Shown: positions 45,391 through 55,188 of the stretch, piece by piece | Numbering within the stretch: position 1 is the stretch's first letter | How the letters are laid out: each line of letters begins with the position of its first letter | Assembly: GCA_030272155.1 (NCBI GenBank) | Contig: CP126201.1 | Coordinates: 2,640,501 to 2,704,500, forward strand | Direction: 5' to 3' | From: Tetradesmus obliquus | Lineage: Eukaryota > Chlorophyta > Chlorophyceae > Sphaeropleales > Scenedesmaceae | DNA length: 64,000 nucleotides | Position numbers and translations under genes: made by a program | Notes under the pieces: model-generated | Databases searched by the model: none | The model's input: only the letters and a program-made list of their open reading frames with translations | Told to the model about the DNA's origin: nothing

Positions 45391-45531
45391 ACAATTCGCC
45401 ACATTGCTGCAATTGGTTGCAACATGCATTGCTATCTACTCACATGTCTCTCTAAAAACGCTGATATATACAACGCCTGCCCTGTAATCCATGTATGTGC
45501 GCAGCATGCATGAGCAGCAACCGTGCTTGCC

Positions 45532-47255
45532 ATGCCCCAACCCAAGTTTGCGTCCTTTTCCTCAACACTGACAGTGCTGCCAATTCATGCCACACATGCT
45601 ATACCAACCACACGTGTGTGCGCTTTGCATTGGCCTCATGCACTGCAGGCTGTCATCGGAGCAGGCCCTGCAGGCCTTGCTGTAGCACAGCAGCTGCTGC
45701 AGGAGGGCCACACTGTGGTGCTGTTTGAATCAGGGCCTGCATTGGGAGGGGCTTGGGCCTTTGACAGCAGCACAGACAGCGACCCATTGGGGCTGGACCC
45801 TGCAAGGCTCAAAGTACACAGCAGCATGTGAGTATTGGGGCGGTGGGCCATCTTCCATCTTTCAAGTAATGTGTGCGGCTGTGCATGCAGTGGTTGGTGG
45901 CGGGTAGCTGTGCATGTGGTGCCCGATGTGCAGCTGACGCGTAATGCACCATTGTGTGGTGCCGTTTGAGTCGGGCCTTGCAGTGGGCGGGCCTGGGCCT
46001 TTGACAGCAGCAGTGACAGCGACCTACTTGGGCTAGACCCTGCAAGGGTCAAAGTGCACAGCAGCATGTGAGTGCCAATCGCAGCAGCAGTGCGGCGGGG
46101 GCATGCAGTGGTGATCAGCTGCAGTGGGTGGGGCCTGGGCCTTTGACAGCAGCAGAGGCAGCGACCCATTAGGCTTGGACCCTGCAAGGGTCAAAGTGCA
46201 CAGCAGGCGATGTGATTGCTATGGCAGTCAGCTGTGCATGTGCATGGCTGTTGTGCGCAGCAGTGGATGCAGGCAGCTGTACGTGTAAGTGTTAGCTGCG
46301 GATTTTAAGCACTCAGCAGCACCCCACCACTATGGCAGTCGCACGAAGTATGTGGATGGTGCAAGCAACAGTGGATCACAGGCAGCGGTGCATACATACG
46401 TGCAGTTCAGCAATTGCACATCGGCATACAACAGTAGGTTGCGCACAGCTTGCACTGTGTGCATGTGTCTCAGGTCAATGTTGTGTGTTGCTGTGCAGGT
46501 ATGCCTCGCTGCGCACCAACCTGCCCCGGGCGCTGATGACGTTCGTCGACTTCCCCTTTATCCCAGCAGCAACAGCGGGGCGCTCATCAGACCCCCGCAT
46601 GTACCCACTGCACACAGAGGTGCGAATGTGGCCATTCAATCTATGGTGCTGCATTTGTGTTCGAGGTGGCATCTGCGGAGCTAGTTGCACGTCTTGCAAG
46701 TCGTGTGGGAGCTCAACCGACCCCCGCATGTACCCACTGCACACTGAGGTGGGCATGCACAGCCACATAAGGGGCAATTGCAAGATCAACTTGTCTTTTA
46801 GCGTGTCATGTTGCCCTGTTTGTGAGTTATGCGGCTGTGCACTGAGGTGGGCATGCATGGCCTTGACATACGGCGTGTGTCTGTGTGTGCCATGTAATTG
46901 TGCATGTCTGGAGCTAGCCCGTTGCAACTTTTGCAAGCCACGTGGCTGCTGCTGCTGCTGCTACTGCGATGCGTGCTTTGACAGCTGCTGCAATCAGCAC
47001 ATGCAGGTTCAGCTGAGTAGTAAGCAAAGCTACTAAGGGCCACCCATGTGTCCTGCTGCAGGTGCTGGCGTACCTGCAGGCCTTTGCAGAAGCCTTTGAC
47101 CTGAACAGACACATCCAGCTCAACACAACTGTGATGCGCATCGACCCAATGCTAGCCCAGCCAGCAGCAGCAACAGCTGCAGCAGCGTGTGTCACACAAC
47201 ACGGAGAAGCTTGCAGCACACCATGCATGGCAGGTGCTGGGTTCTCTGCTGGAAA

Positions 47256-47299
<44 letters not shown>

Positions 47300-49513
47300 T
47301 CTTCCCCTTGGCGCCGGGGCAGGAAGTGAAGTGGAGGGTAGTGACAACAAGCAGCATAGCCAGCAGCAGCTGCAGCAGCCAAGGTGGTAGCGTGCCCTCA
47401 GCAGCTGCTGGCACACATGAAAGCACCGCCACGCAATCAATGCAGGACCAGCAGCAGGAGCAGCAGCAGGAGCAGCAGCAGGAGCAGCAGCAAGAACAGC
47501 AGCGAGAACAGCAACATCAGCAGCAGGAGTGGCTGTTTGATGCAGTGGCTGTCTGTGTGAGCATCTTCAGTGAACCAAACCTGCCTCAGGTCAGTCAATG
47601 CAGGCATCCCTGTACAATTGCGTCCCATTACACTCAAAGTGGTGCTGTTTCTGCTGCAAGTCTGCAATGCTTTCAAAGTTGTGGCTGCTGCAGCGCATAA
47701 CATGTTTAGTATCCTTGCACTGCAACACACTGCACTGCATTATACTCTGCCGCGGCCGGTGTGCTGAACTTGCTGGGGTACAGCTGCACAGCCACAAGCT
47801 GTGCTGAAGTAAGCAGCAGGTGCTGTTTCAAGCAGCCAGCCAACTCACTGATCAACTGCCCACATTCGCTTCTGCAGGTGCCTGGCATGGCCGGCTGGGC
47901 TGGCTTTGCAGCTGCACAGCCACAAGCTGTTTTAAAGTAGGGTTATTCACCTATCAACAGCAACCAACGGCTTCCTTACTCCGTGACCTCTGCTTGGTTC
48001 TGCAGGTGCCTGGCATGGCTGGCTGGCCCGGCAAACAGCTGCACAGCCACAAGCTATGCTGTTCCAAACTAGGGTGCAAAACACCATTTCAAGCAACCAA
48101 CTGGCAACCTCCTTACTTCCGTAACCTGTCCTCTGCTCTGCAGGTGCCTGGCATGGCCAGCTGGCCTGGCCTGCAGCTGCACAGCCACAAGCTATGCTAA
48201 AGTGCAGTTGCACGCAACCGTCTCAGTAACTTTGATGCATACGTATTGTTCAAATTTTGCTGGTTTGCAGGTGCCTGGCATGGCCAGCTGGCCTGGCCTG
48301 CAGCTGCACAGCCACAACTACCGCAGCCCTGAGGGCTTTGCAGGGCAGCGCGTGATGGTGGTGGGCGCATCCTTCTCAGGTGGGCTTGCCAGGGGTGCAT
48401 GTGTTGTGTATCCCAGAGTTGATGATGTGTATGTTCTGTGTGATGCAACCCTGGACGCGTTGTGTTGCAGCACGCACAACAGCCCAGACCAGTTGTTTGC
48501 ATGCATGCTGTGCAAGCTCCAGAGATATGGTGCCGTCAGCTGTACCTCAGGTCTCAGAGTATTGAATAAAACCGGTTTCGTGTGGAACTGTTGAACGGGT
48601 GCTGTCCATGGCTGCAGGCGAGGAGATTGCACGTGCAATCGCGTCACATGCGCAGCACGTCTACCACTGCGCACGCACCTTCACAGGACCTGGCACAGCT
48701 AGAGAGCAACCAGGAGCACCCCAAGACATCGACAACATCAGCAGCAGCGGCAGCAGTGGCCTGGTACATCAAACTGCACTTAGTCCGGAGCAAGAAAAGA
48801 TGTGCCAGCAACAGCAGCTCGGCTCTCAACAGAGCGGCACTCTGCAGCAGCCAGAAGAATGGAATCCACATGACCAAGCAACAGCAGCTGCAGCAGCAGC
48901 AGCAGGGGTGCCGCCAGCTCCCGAGCCCCGCAGCAACATGCAGCGGCTGCCAATGCTGCAGCAGCTGCTGCCTGACGGGGCAGCTGTGCTGCAAGGTGGG
49001 CAGGTGCTGCGGGGGCTGGATGCAATCGTGTACTGCACCGGATACAGGCACACCTATCCTTGGCTGGAGCACCTGGGCCTTGTAAAGACAAGTGAGTGGA
49101 GTACAAGTGCTGTACATGGGCAGTGATTTGCGCCTTAGGATATGCCGGCTGCCTGGATGCTGTTGTGTACTGCACTGGCTACAGGCACAGCTATCCTTGG
49201 CTGGAGCATCTGGGCCTTGTTGAAACCCCATGAGCCTTGTCTGGCTCCTTAGTGGGTGGGCTTGTGGCCCTACTTTGGTAACTGGAAACAAGTGAGTGTG
49301 GTACACATGTTGTGCATGGGCAGTGTTTTGCGAGCTGGTATAAGCCTGGTGCCTGCCAAGCTTGTCTTTTGCTGCAACTGCTGCTGTTGTATGCAGAAGT
49401 CGGCGCTTTTGCTTGTACGGCAACGTATATTTCTTACATGCCGCTGCTGTATCAGCACACCTGTTGCTGCGGGCTGTTGGTCTTGTCCTAGTCCGCGTGC
49501 ATAAGCCAACAAC

Positions 49514-49567
<54 letters not shown>

Positions 49568-50190
49568 GTCCTGCTCGCGCAGGTGATTGCCATGTGCGGC
49601 CGCTGTTCCAGCACATGTTTGCTCCGTCAGTGGGCCCCAGCCTGTCTTTTGTAGGCCTGCCATGGCGCTGCGCAAAGATGCCTCAGTTTCAGCTGCAAGG
49701 GCAGCTGCTGGCACGGCTGCTGTCTGGCAGGGCGCAGCTGCCCTCAGCGCAGCAGATGATGCAGGTGGGGATGAAGGACAATTGCCCGCCACTGCATGAA
49801 AGAGTGACGGCCTCATGCTCACTACAGTGCATAAATGCGTAGAGCTGGCTGCCGCCGGCGACTTTGCACAGCCACATACAACTTGGCTTGAGCAGCTCAG
49901 AGTCCAATCAATTACTCTACATAACCAAGCGTATGTGTGCACATGTGTGTACATATGTACTGCCACCCGCTGGCCTGCCGCAGGCGCAACAGCAAGCTTT
50001 TGAAGTCATGGCGGCAGCTGGCATCCCTCGCCGCTACACACACTGCATGGCCAAGTTCATGCCACAGGATGAATGGGCTTATGCTGAGGCGCTGCGCCAG
50101 CTGGCAGCAGGTGATACAGAGGACCGGCAGCAGCAGCAGCGGCGGCAGCAGCAGCAGCAGCACCAGCAGCGGCAGCAGCAGCAGCACCAC

Positions 50191-50221
<31 letters not shown>

Positions 50222-51010
50222 GCCAGCAGTGCCAGCATGCTGGGGTGGTTGGCAGCAGCATAACCTGCAGCAATGGCCCGCACAGTAGTGTGCAGCCTGA
50301 CACAGCCTGTAGGCATCCAGCAGCAGATACGATGCATGCAGGCGTGCTTCGGGACTTGCAACAAGGTGATGCAGCAGTAGGAGAAGTGCAGCAGCAGCAG
50401 CAGCAGCGGGATGGTCTGCTGGCAATGCCTTGGTGGCTGCGGGCGCTGGCTGCTGAAGTGGCGGGTGACATCCTCAGCAGGCCAGACAGCTTCAGGTGAG
50501 GTCGTGTTATTTTGGGTGCTTGTTAATAACGTTGTCCTGAGCTGTGCGCCTGCCAGACTGGCTGTGCTCATGTAATGCAGCGGCAGACACACAGTGGATT
50601 GCGCCTCTGTGCAGCATGCATTGAGTGGCTTGAAGCAGCAGGCACTGCATGCTGTTGCAGTCCCCCTCTCTGATAGTAATGCTCAAGCGCACTGCTCTCC
50701 TGCAGTACAGTCACCGTCTCTGTACGGCGGCGAAGCTGGCCAAGTTGGCCAAGCTGCCCAAGCTGGCCAGGTTGGCGGCGAACGCTGGCTGTCTATTCAA
50801 CACTCCCTTTCACCTTTTTGTGTTCCCATTCCCATTCAATGTTGGCGGCTGCCCAGTGTCTCACACTTGCTGGCATTGGTGCTGGCTGGCTGCAGGGACA
50901 GCTGGAGCGATGCTGTTGAGCAGCGCATGCAGCAGGCGGACCAGGAGATGGCACACTTGTGGCATGAACTGTGCAGTGCTGTTCCAGCCTTGGAGAGAGC
51001 CACAGAGTAG
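45532..51010 (+). CDS. Flavin-containing monooxygenase
   Basis: Exons 45649-45827, 46499-46619, 47062-47589, 48271-48379, 48618-49091, 49583-49764, 49984-50495 and 50896-51010 join in phase (739 aa). The frame is open upstream to an ATG at 45532, but a CACTGCAG acceptor just before 45649 suggests a separate first exon I could not place. FAD-binding GxGxxG: VIGAGPAGLAVAQQLLQEGH. NADPH-binding: VMVVGASFSGEEIARAIA. FMO-type motifs: FPGxxxHSxxY-like VPGMASWPGLQLHSHNYR and the YCTGYRHTYPW block. These enzymes oxygenate N- or S-nucleophiles or, in related groups, other substrates; the substrate here is unknown. Low-complexity Q/E, Q/S and Ala runs (47230-47525, 48740-48910, 50130-50225) enlarge it beyond the ~450-550 aa usual for the family. 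Introns are rich in echoes. Confidence 0.85.
45940..46205 (+). repeat. Two echoes of the first FMO exon
   Basis: About 45945-46073 and 46110-46205 repeat the end of exon 45649-45827 (TVVLFESGPALGGAWAFDSS, DSDPLGLDPARLKVHSS). The first copy keeps AGCAT/GTGAGT. Frames are broken. Confidence 0.8.
46705..46750 (+). repeat. Echo of the second FMO exon
   Basis: Repeats SSTDPRMYPLHTE plus a GTGGGC donor just downstream of exon 46499-46619. Confidence 0.75.
47765..48198 (+). repeat. Echo series of the FMO exon starting at 48271
   Basis: Copies at about 47878-47935, 48004-48057 and 48142-48198, with a fainter one near 47765-47805. Each has a pyrimidine tract plus CTGCAG, then GTGCCTGGCATGGCC... to CACAGCCACAA. 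They repeat at ~125-bp intervals up to the real exon. In the copies the real NYR is replaced by KLC or a stop. Confidence 0.85.
49138..49210 (+). repeat. Echo of the FMO YCTGY exon
   Basis: Diverged copy of LDAVVYCTGYRHSYPWLEHL downstream of exon 48618-49091. Confidence 0.75.
49515..49567 (+). repeat. (CTG)n tract, ~17 units
   Basis: Pure CTG run in an FMO intron, immediately before the acceptor of exon 49583, where it forms part of the pyrimidine-rich stretch. Confidence 0.95.
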
Positions 51011-51729
51011 GCTGCACATTTTTGTGGATAGTCATCATCATCACTACTGCTAGGCATTGCAGAGTATAGCTTGAGCAGCTGCTTTTGCACAGAGAATGCT
51101 CCTTGTGAAAGTGGTAACACACAGGCCTTGGCCAGTTACCATCATAGTTGGTGTGAGCGCTGCCCCGAGTGTTGCATGCTGAAGGCAACATGTTGGCTCG
51201 GCTCTACTAAAAAGAATTGGTGCCCATTTTCGCAAGCCCAATACGTGGGGAGGTCACAACATCGTCAAGGCAGATGCATGAAGCTGGTTGGTCAGCTGCA
51301 GCTACGTATTGTCCCAAACATGTCGTCTGGAGAACATGTTACACCTGTTACTCCCCCACCTATCCACCAAGTCACACCCCGTGGGCCAGCCCGTACTCGA
51401 AAAGAAAACGTAGAGTTTAAAAAGCGCATATGAAGTGTAGCTAACCCGCCACTGAGCTGCAGTATCAGTGAAGCAGCAGCTGTGCTGCTACTGTCTGTTG
51501 CGGCTGTTGCTACCCTCTGCACTTCAGCCACTTGCGCCTCCTGATGTTGGACCGGCATCACCAACGCTGATATCGTTGCCAGTGGTTGTCGTCATCTGCA
51601 GCAGGCAGGCGAGCAGCAGCAAGAGGGCACGGGAACGTCAAAAAGCAGCAGCACCAGCCGTATCTGTGCAGCAACTGTCAGGGTCCCCGCTGGCTCACAG
51701 CTGTGCACAGCGACCACCTCATGGGGTCA

Positions 51730-51766
<37 letters not shown>

Positions 51767-52427
51767 AATGTCGTCAGAAAAGTTTGCAGCCCTCACTATG
51801 CTGCGTAAGCACTGTACCCATGTCTGCTGTTACTAGGCCGGGACGGCCTGCACATGCAGAGTTCATGAGCAGAGCATGCACTGCAACCTGAGCAGCAGCT
51901 CAAAACTGCTTACAAGCAGAAGCAGCTGATGTGTGCAGTCAACAGTGCCAGACTTTCTTCCCGCTTACCCCTGAAAGTGTTACCAGCTGCTGGCTGCCAG
52001 CATAATCTGACAACCGTTGCTGCATGCACTTGGCGTCTTGCACGCAAGCGGATGATCTGGCAGCACTCTTCTCTGATGCACAGCTGCTGACCCCGTTCAG
52101 CAGCTGCTACTGGCGTGAACACACGGCCACTCACCTAAAGTCACAGCCATCGCGCATCTCCTCAGTTTGCCCATCTTAAAATATGTTGCTGCTGCTGCTG
52201 CTGCTGCTGTCAGCAGGCTGCTGCCAGCAGTGCTGCTTGGGCAGCTGCCTTGCTCAAAGATTTAGGAGTGCCTGGGTGGTGAGCGTGTTCGCTGCACCTG
52301 CTAGGCTAATGTTCTGCGCACACAGCTGCATCTGCGAGGGCTGGGTGGCTGCGGCTGCTGCCATGCTGCAGGGACAACCCTAGCAGGCTGTATTGCATAT
52401 GAGACTGCGGTTGCAGTATCAGCTCTG
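51011..52427. other. Convergent intergenic region (FMO / RbfA)
   Basis: No exon supported on either strand. CTG runs at 51730-51766 and 52183-52210; otherwise unremarkable 3' flanks. Confidence 0.4.
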
Positions 52428-53216
52428 TCAGTGCCAGGCTCGCACTGGCTTTGTCACTTCCTCCAAACGTGCAATTGCTGCTTCTACATCTTCAGCTGCA
52501 GGCCCTGCAGCAGCTGCTGCGTCTCCATTGCTGCCGTCCTGCCCCGCTGCCGCTGCTGCTGCTTCAGCTGCTGCCTCTGCCTCTACTAACTCCATGGTTG
52601 CTGCCACTGCGGCCTTCAGCGGGGGCAGGTGATTATGTCGAAACTCCAGAAAGGGAGTATGCTTGCTCTTCATGTTCTTGGCCAAGTCTCGCCGCAGCCT
52701 GAAGGCGTGCTTCTCCAGGGCCTGCTCACAAGCCTTAGCCTTGCCTTGGTGAGCGTCCCATAGGATGAATACGGTGCGCCTATCTTTCGCGAGTTCTATA
52801 CGATGAATCGTAAGGCCATAACGCTCCACTAAGTGCTCCCTAATAGCTGCGTCCCCGAGCATGACTGACTCGATGGCGGTCTCCAGCCTGCCCGCTGCCC
52901 TGCGCTGTGCAACGCTGGCAGGCGTGAAGGCATCGGGATCGTGTGGAACCCAGTAGTAGGAGTCGGAATCAGCAGGCAGCTGATCCGGAGCTGAGGGGTC
53001 AGGCACAGCCTGGGAGTTACTGCTGCTGCTGGTACTGCTGCTGCCACCATAGCTGCTACTGCTGCTGCTGCTGCTGCTGCTGCTGACAGTGCTGCTGCTA
53101 TTGCTCCTGCCCCATGCACCGAGAGTTGGCAACAAGTGGCTTTGCAGACACAGTTGCGATGATGCAGCCAACCCCAGCAAACTGCGCATGAAACTTGTAC
53201 TTGCAGTAGGCAGCAT
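52428..53216 (-). CDS. RBFA: RbfA-like ribosome-binding factor, organellar
   Basis: Single-exon frame of 262 aa from the ATG at 53216 (the frame extends further but without an ATG). The N-terminus (MLPTASTSFMRSLLGLAASS) is basic/hydroxylated and suits organelle import; a Ser-rich linker follows. Residues ~95-205 fit RbfA: ESVMLGDAAIREHLVERYGL, TIHRIELAKDRRTVFILWDA, LEKHAFRLRRDLAKNM and a TPFLEFRHN end, the KH-like fold that binds the small-subunit rRNA neck during maturation. The family's usual A-x-V/I strand pattern is present. Ala/Glu-rich C-terminal extension. Plastid or mitochondrial location cannot be separated from sequence alone. Confidence 0.72.
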   Translation of the reverse strand: MLPTASTSFMRSLLGLAASSQLCLQSHLLPTLGAWGRSNSSSTVSSSSSSSSSSSYGGSSSTSSSSNSQAVPDPSAPDQLPADSDSYYWVPHDPDAFTPASVAQRRAAGRLETAIESVMLGDAAIREHLVERYGLTIHRIELAKDRRTVFILWDAHQGKAKACEQALEKHAFRLRRDLAKNMKSKHTPFLEFRHNHLPPLKAAVAATMELVEAEAAAEAAAAAAGQDGSNGDAAAAAGPAAEDVEAAIARLEEVTKPVRAWH

Positions 53217-53608
53217 CGTCTGCAGTGACAGCTCTGCTGGGTGACAAAAGACGTGTGAAAGGCAAGTGCTGTGTCCGAAATCACTGTGCTGTGTGCATGT
53301 CACCAGGAAAACACGCCCTTGGTGTTACAAGAGTGTTAGGAAGTAGTGTGTTTCTGGCAAGCGGTCCTGGGCATCCACTAGGCTGCTGAATCCTGCAGGG
53401 AGCCTAGAAACACACATTTTCATTATCTGCAGTTTTATATTAAGTGCAACAGTTGCTGCGTGCCGGTGGAGAAGACGCAAGGGTTATGGCATACCGGTGA
53501 CCACGTGATTGCACGACAAACAATCATCAATGGAATTTGTTGCCTCTTTTTAAGAACGGATCAGCGCGTGATAGGTGCAGGGAGGTCTCCCCAAGGAAGG
53601 GCGGGGAA
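53217..53608. promoter_or_regulatory. Divergent upstream region, RbfA / GH79
   Basis: 392 bp between opposing start codons. An AT-rich spot TTTTATATTAAG at 53430-53441 is the only TATA-like candidate. Confidence 0.35.
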
Positions 53609-55125
53609 ATGAGCTGCCCAAAGATGCATCGCAGGATCTCACATGCAGCCTGGATTGTACTGCTAGGTGAGTTAAGCTTACACTGCAGGCATCGGGCTTG
53701 TGATCAGCAGCTTGTCGCCTGTTCTTGACCACCAAGCTGCGCTGTCAGCATACCTTCGGCCACATCACTGCTTCAAAAACATACAATTGACTATTCTTAT
53801 CTTGTTAATACGCAATTCGGTTGGGTTGCTGCAGGACTCAGCGCATATGCAGTCGCCCTAGCCAACGCAGACCCTCTAGGCCTCAGGCTGCTTCTTTCCA
53901 GCGATCCTGTGAGTTTGTTTTACAATTTGTTGCGGTTAGCTTTGCGACTAGAGCATGCCTGCTGTCAAGTACACTCGTCGCTGCCTGGCAGTGACACGCC
54001 CTTCTTGGCTGCCTGCAGGAATCTGTGCACAATTTGCATTGCTGTTGCCCTCAGTCCCAGGTGTCCCTGCTGCCTCGGTATCACTCCTTGAGCTTGGTTT
54101 GTGCAATAAAATCCACGCAGTCTTGCATGCTGCCCTTCAGCCTTGCACTTTGCTGCCAACCACCTGCCTCGTTACCTGCTGCAGGTGCCGGACCATGTGC
54201 TCGCACATATGCAGCAGCACGGCAGCAGCAGCTGGCACGCAACCCAAGCAGACAGCAGCAGCAGCAGCAGCAGCAGCCAGGCCGCAGGCCAGCGGCGGCA
54301 GTTGCAGCAGGCAATACCAATCCGGGCAAACGCACTCAATGTGCGACCTGGCTTGCAGGCTTCAGCGGCTCGTCCTGCAAGCTGGGCCACTGCCAGCATA
54401 ACACCCAGCATCCGTGGTTTTGGCATCCCTAAAACCTTCCTGGGCATATCTCACGAGTGGACAAATGTGGAGGAGCTAAATCAGCCTGGCTCTTATCTGC
54501 AGCTGATACAGGACTTGACAGCGTATGGTGGAGGGCCCTTGGTGGTTCGAATTGGCGGCGGCAGCACTGACCAGCAGACAGCGCCTGCCCCTGCCTCCAC
54601 TTGGAACGAGCTGCGGCAGCTGCAGTACAAGACAGGTGAGCAGCTATGCAGTAGTTGGCTGGTGTGTATCCTTGGTGCAGCAGCAACAGCTCACTGTGCA
54701 TGCCCAGGCTAGGCATGTGGTAGTGCTTGGAGTTTGAGTGAGGGCCACGGCCTGCACTGTCAGCATATTTGGTACAAAGCGGGAAGCTGAGGTGATGTAA
54801 TGCAGTTGCAGCAAGCGTACGTGTGCCTCCCTTGCACAGGCACAACATGCAACAACAGCAGCGCTGCGCTGGACTGATGATTGTTGCATGTATGCCTTTC
54901 TAAGGCACCCGCTCTCCTCTTGCTAGTGATCACAACAAACTTTGCACACTGTACTGCAGGTGTGATGTACATATTTGGGCTGAACTTCAAAAAGGGTGAC
55001 GTGGCACTTGCTAAGAGCCAGATGGACACCATCTTCAAAGAGATCCCTTACTACTCCATCATGTCATTTGAGCTGGGCAATGAGGTGGGCAGCAACAATG
55101 AGCAAGGCCCGACTGCCAGGCTCTG

Positions 55126-55188
<63 letters not shown>

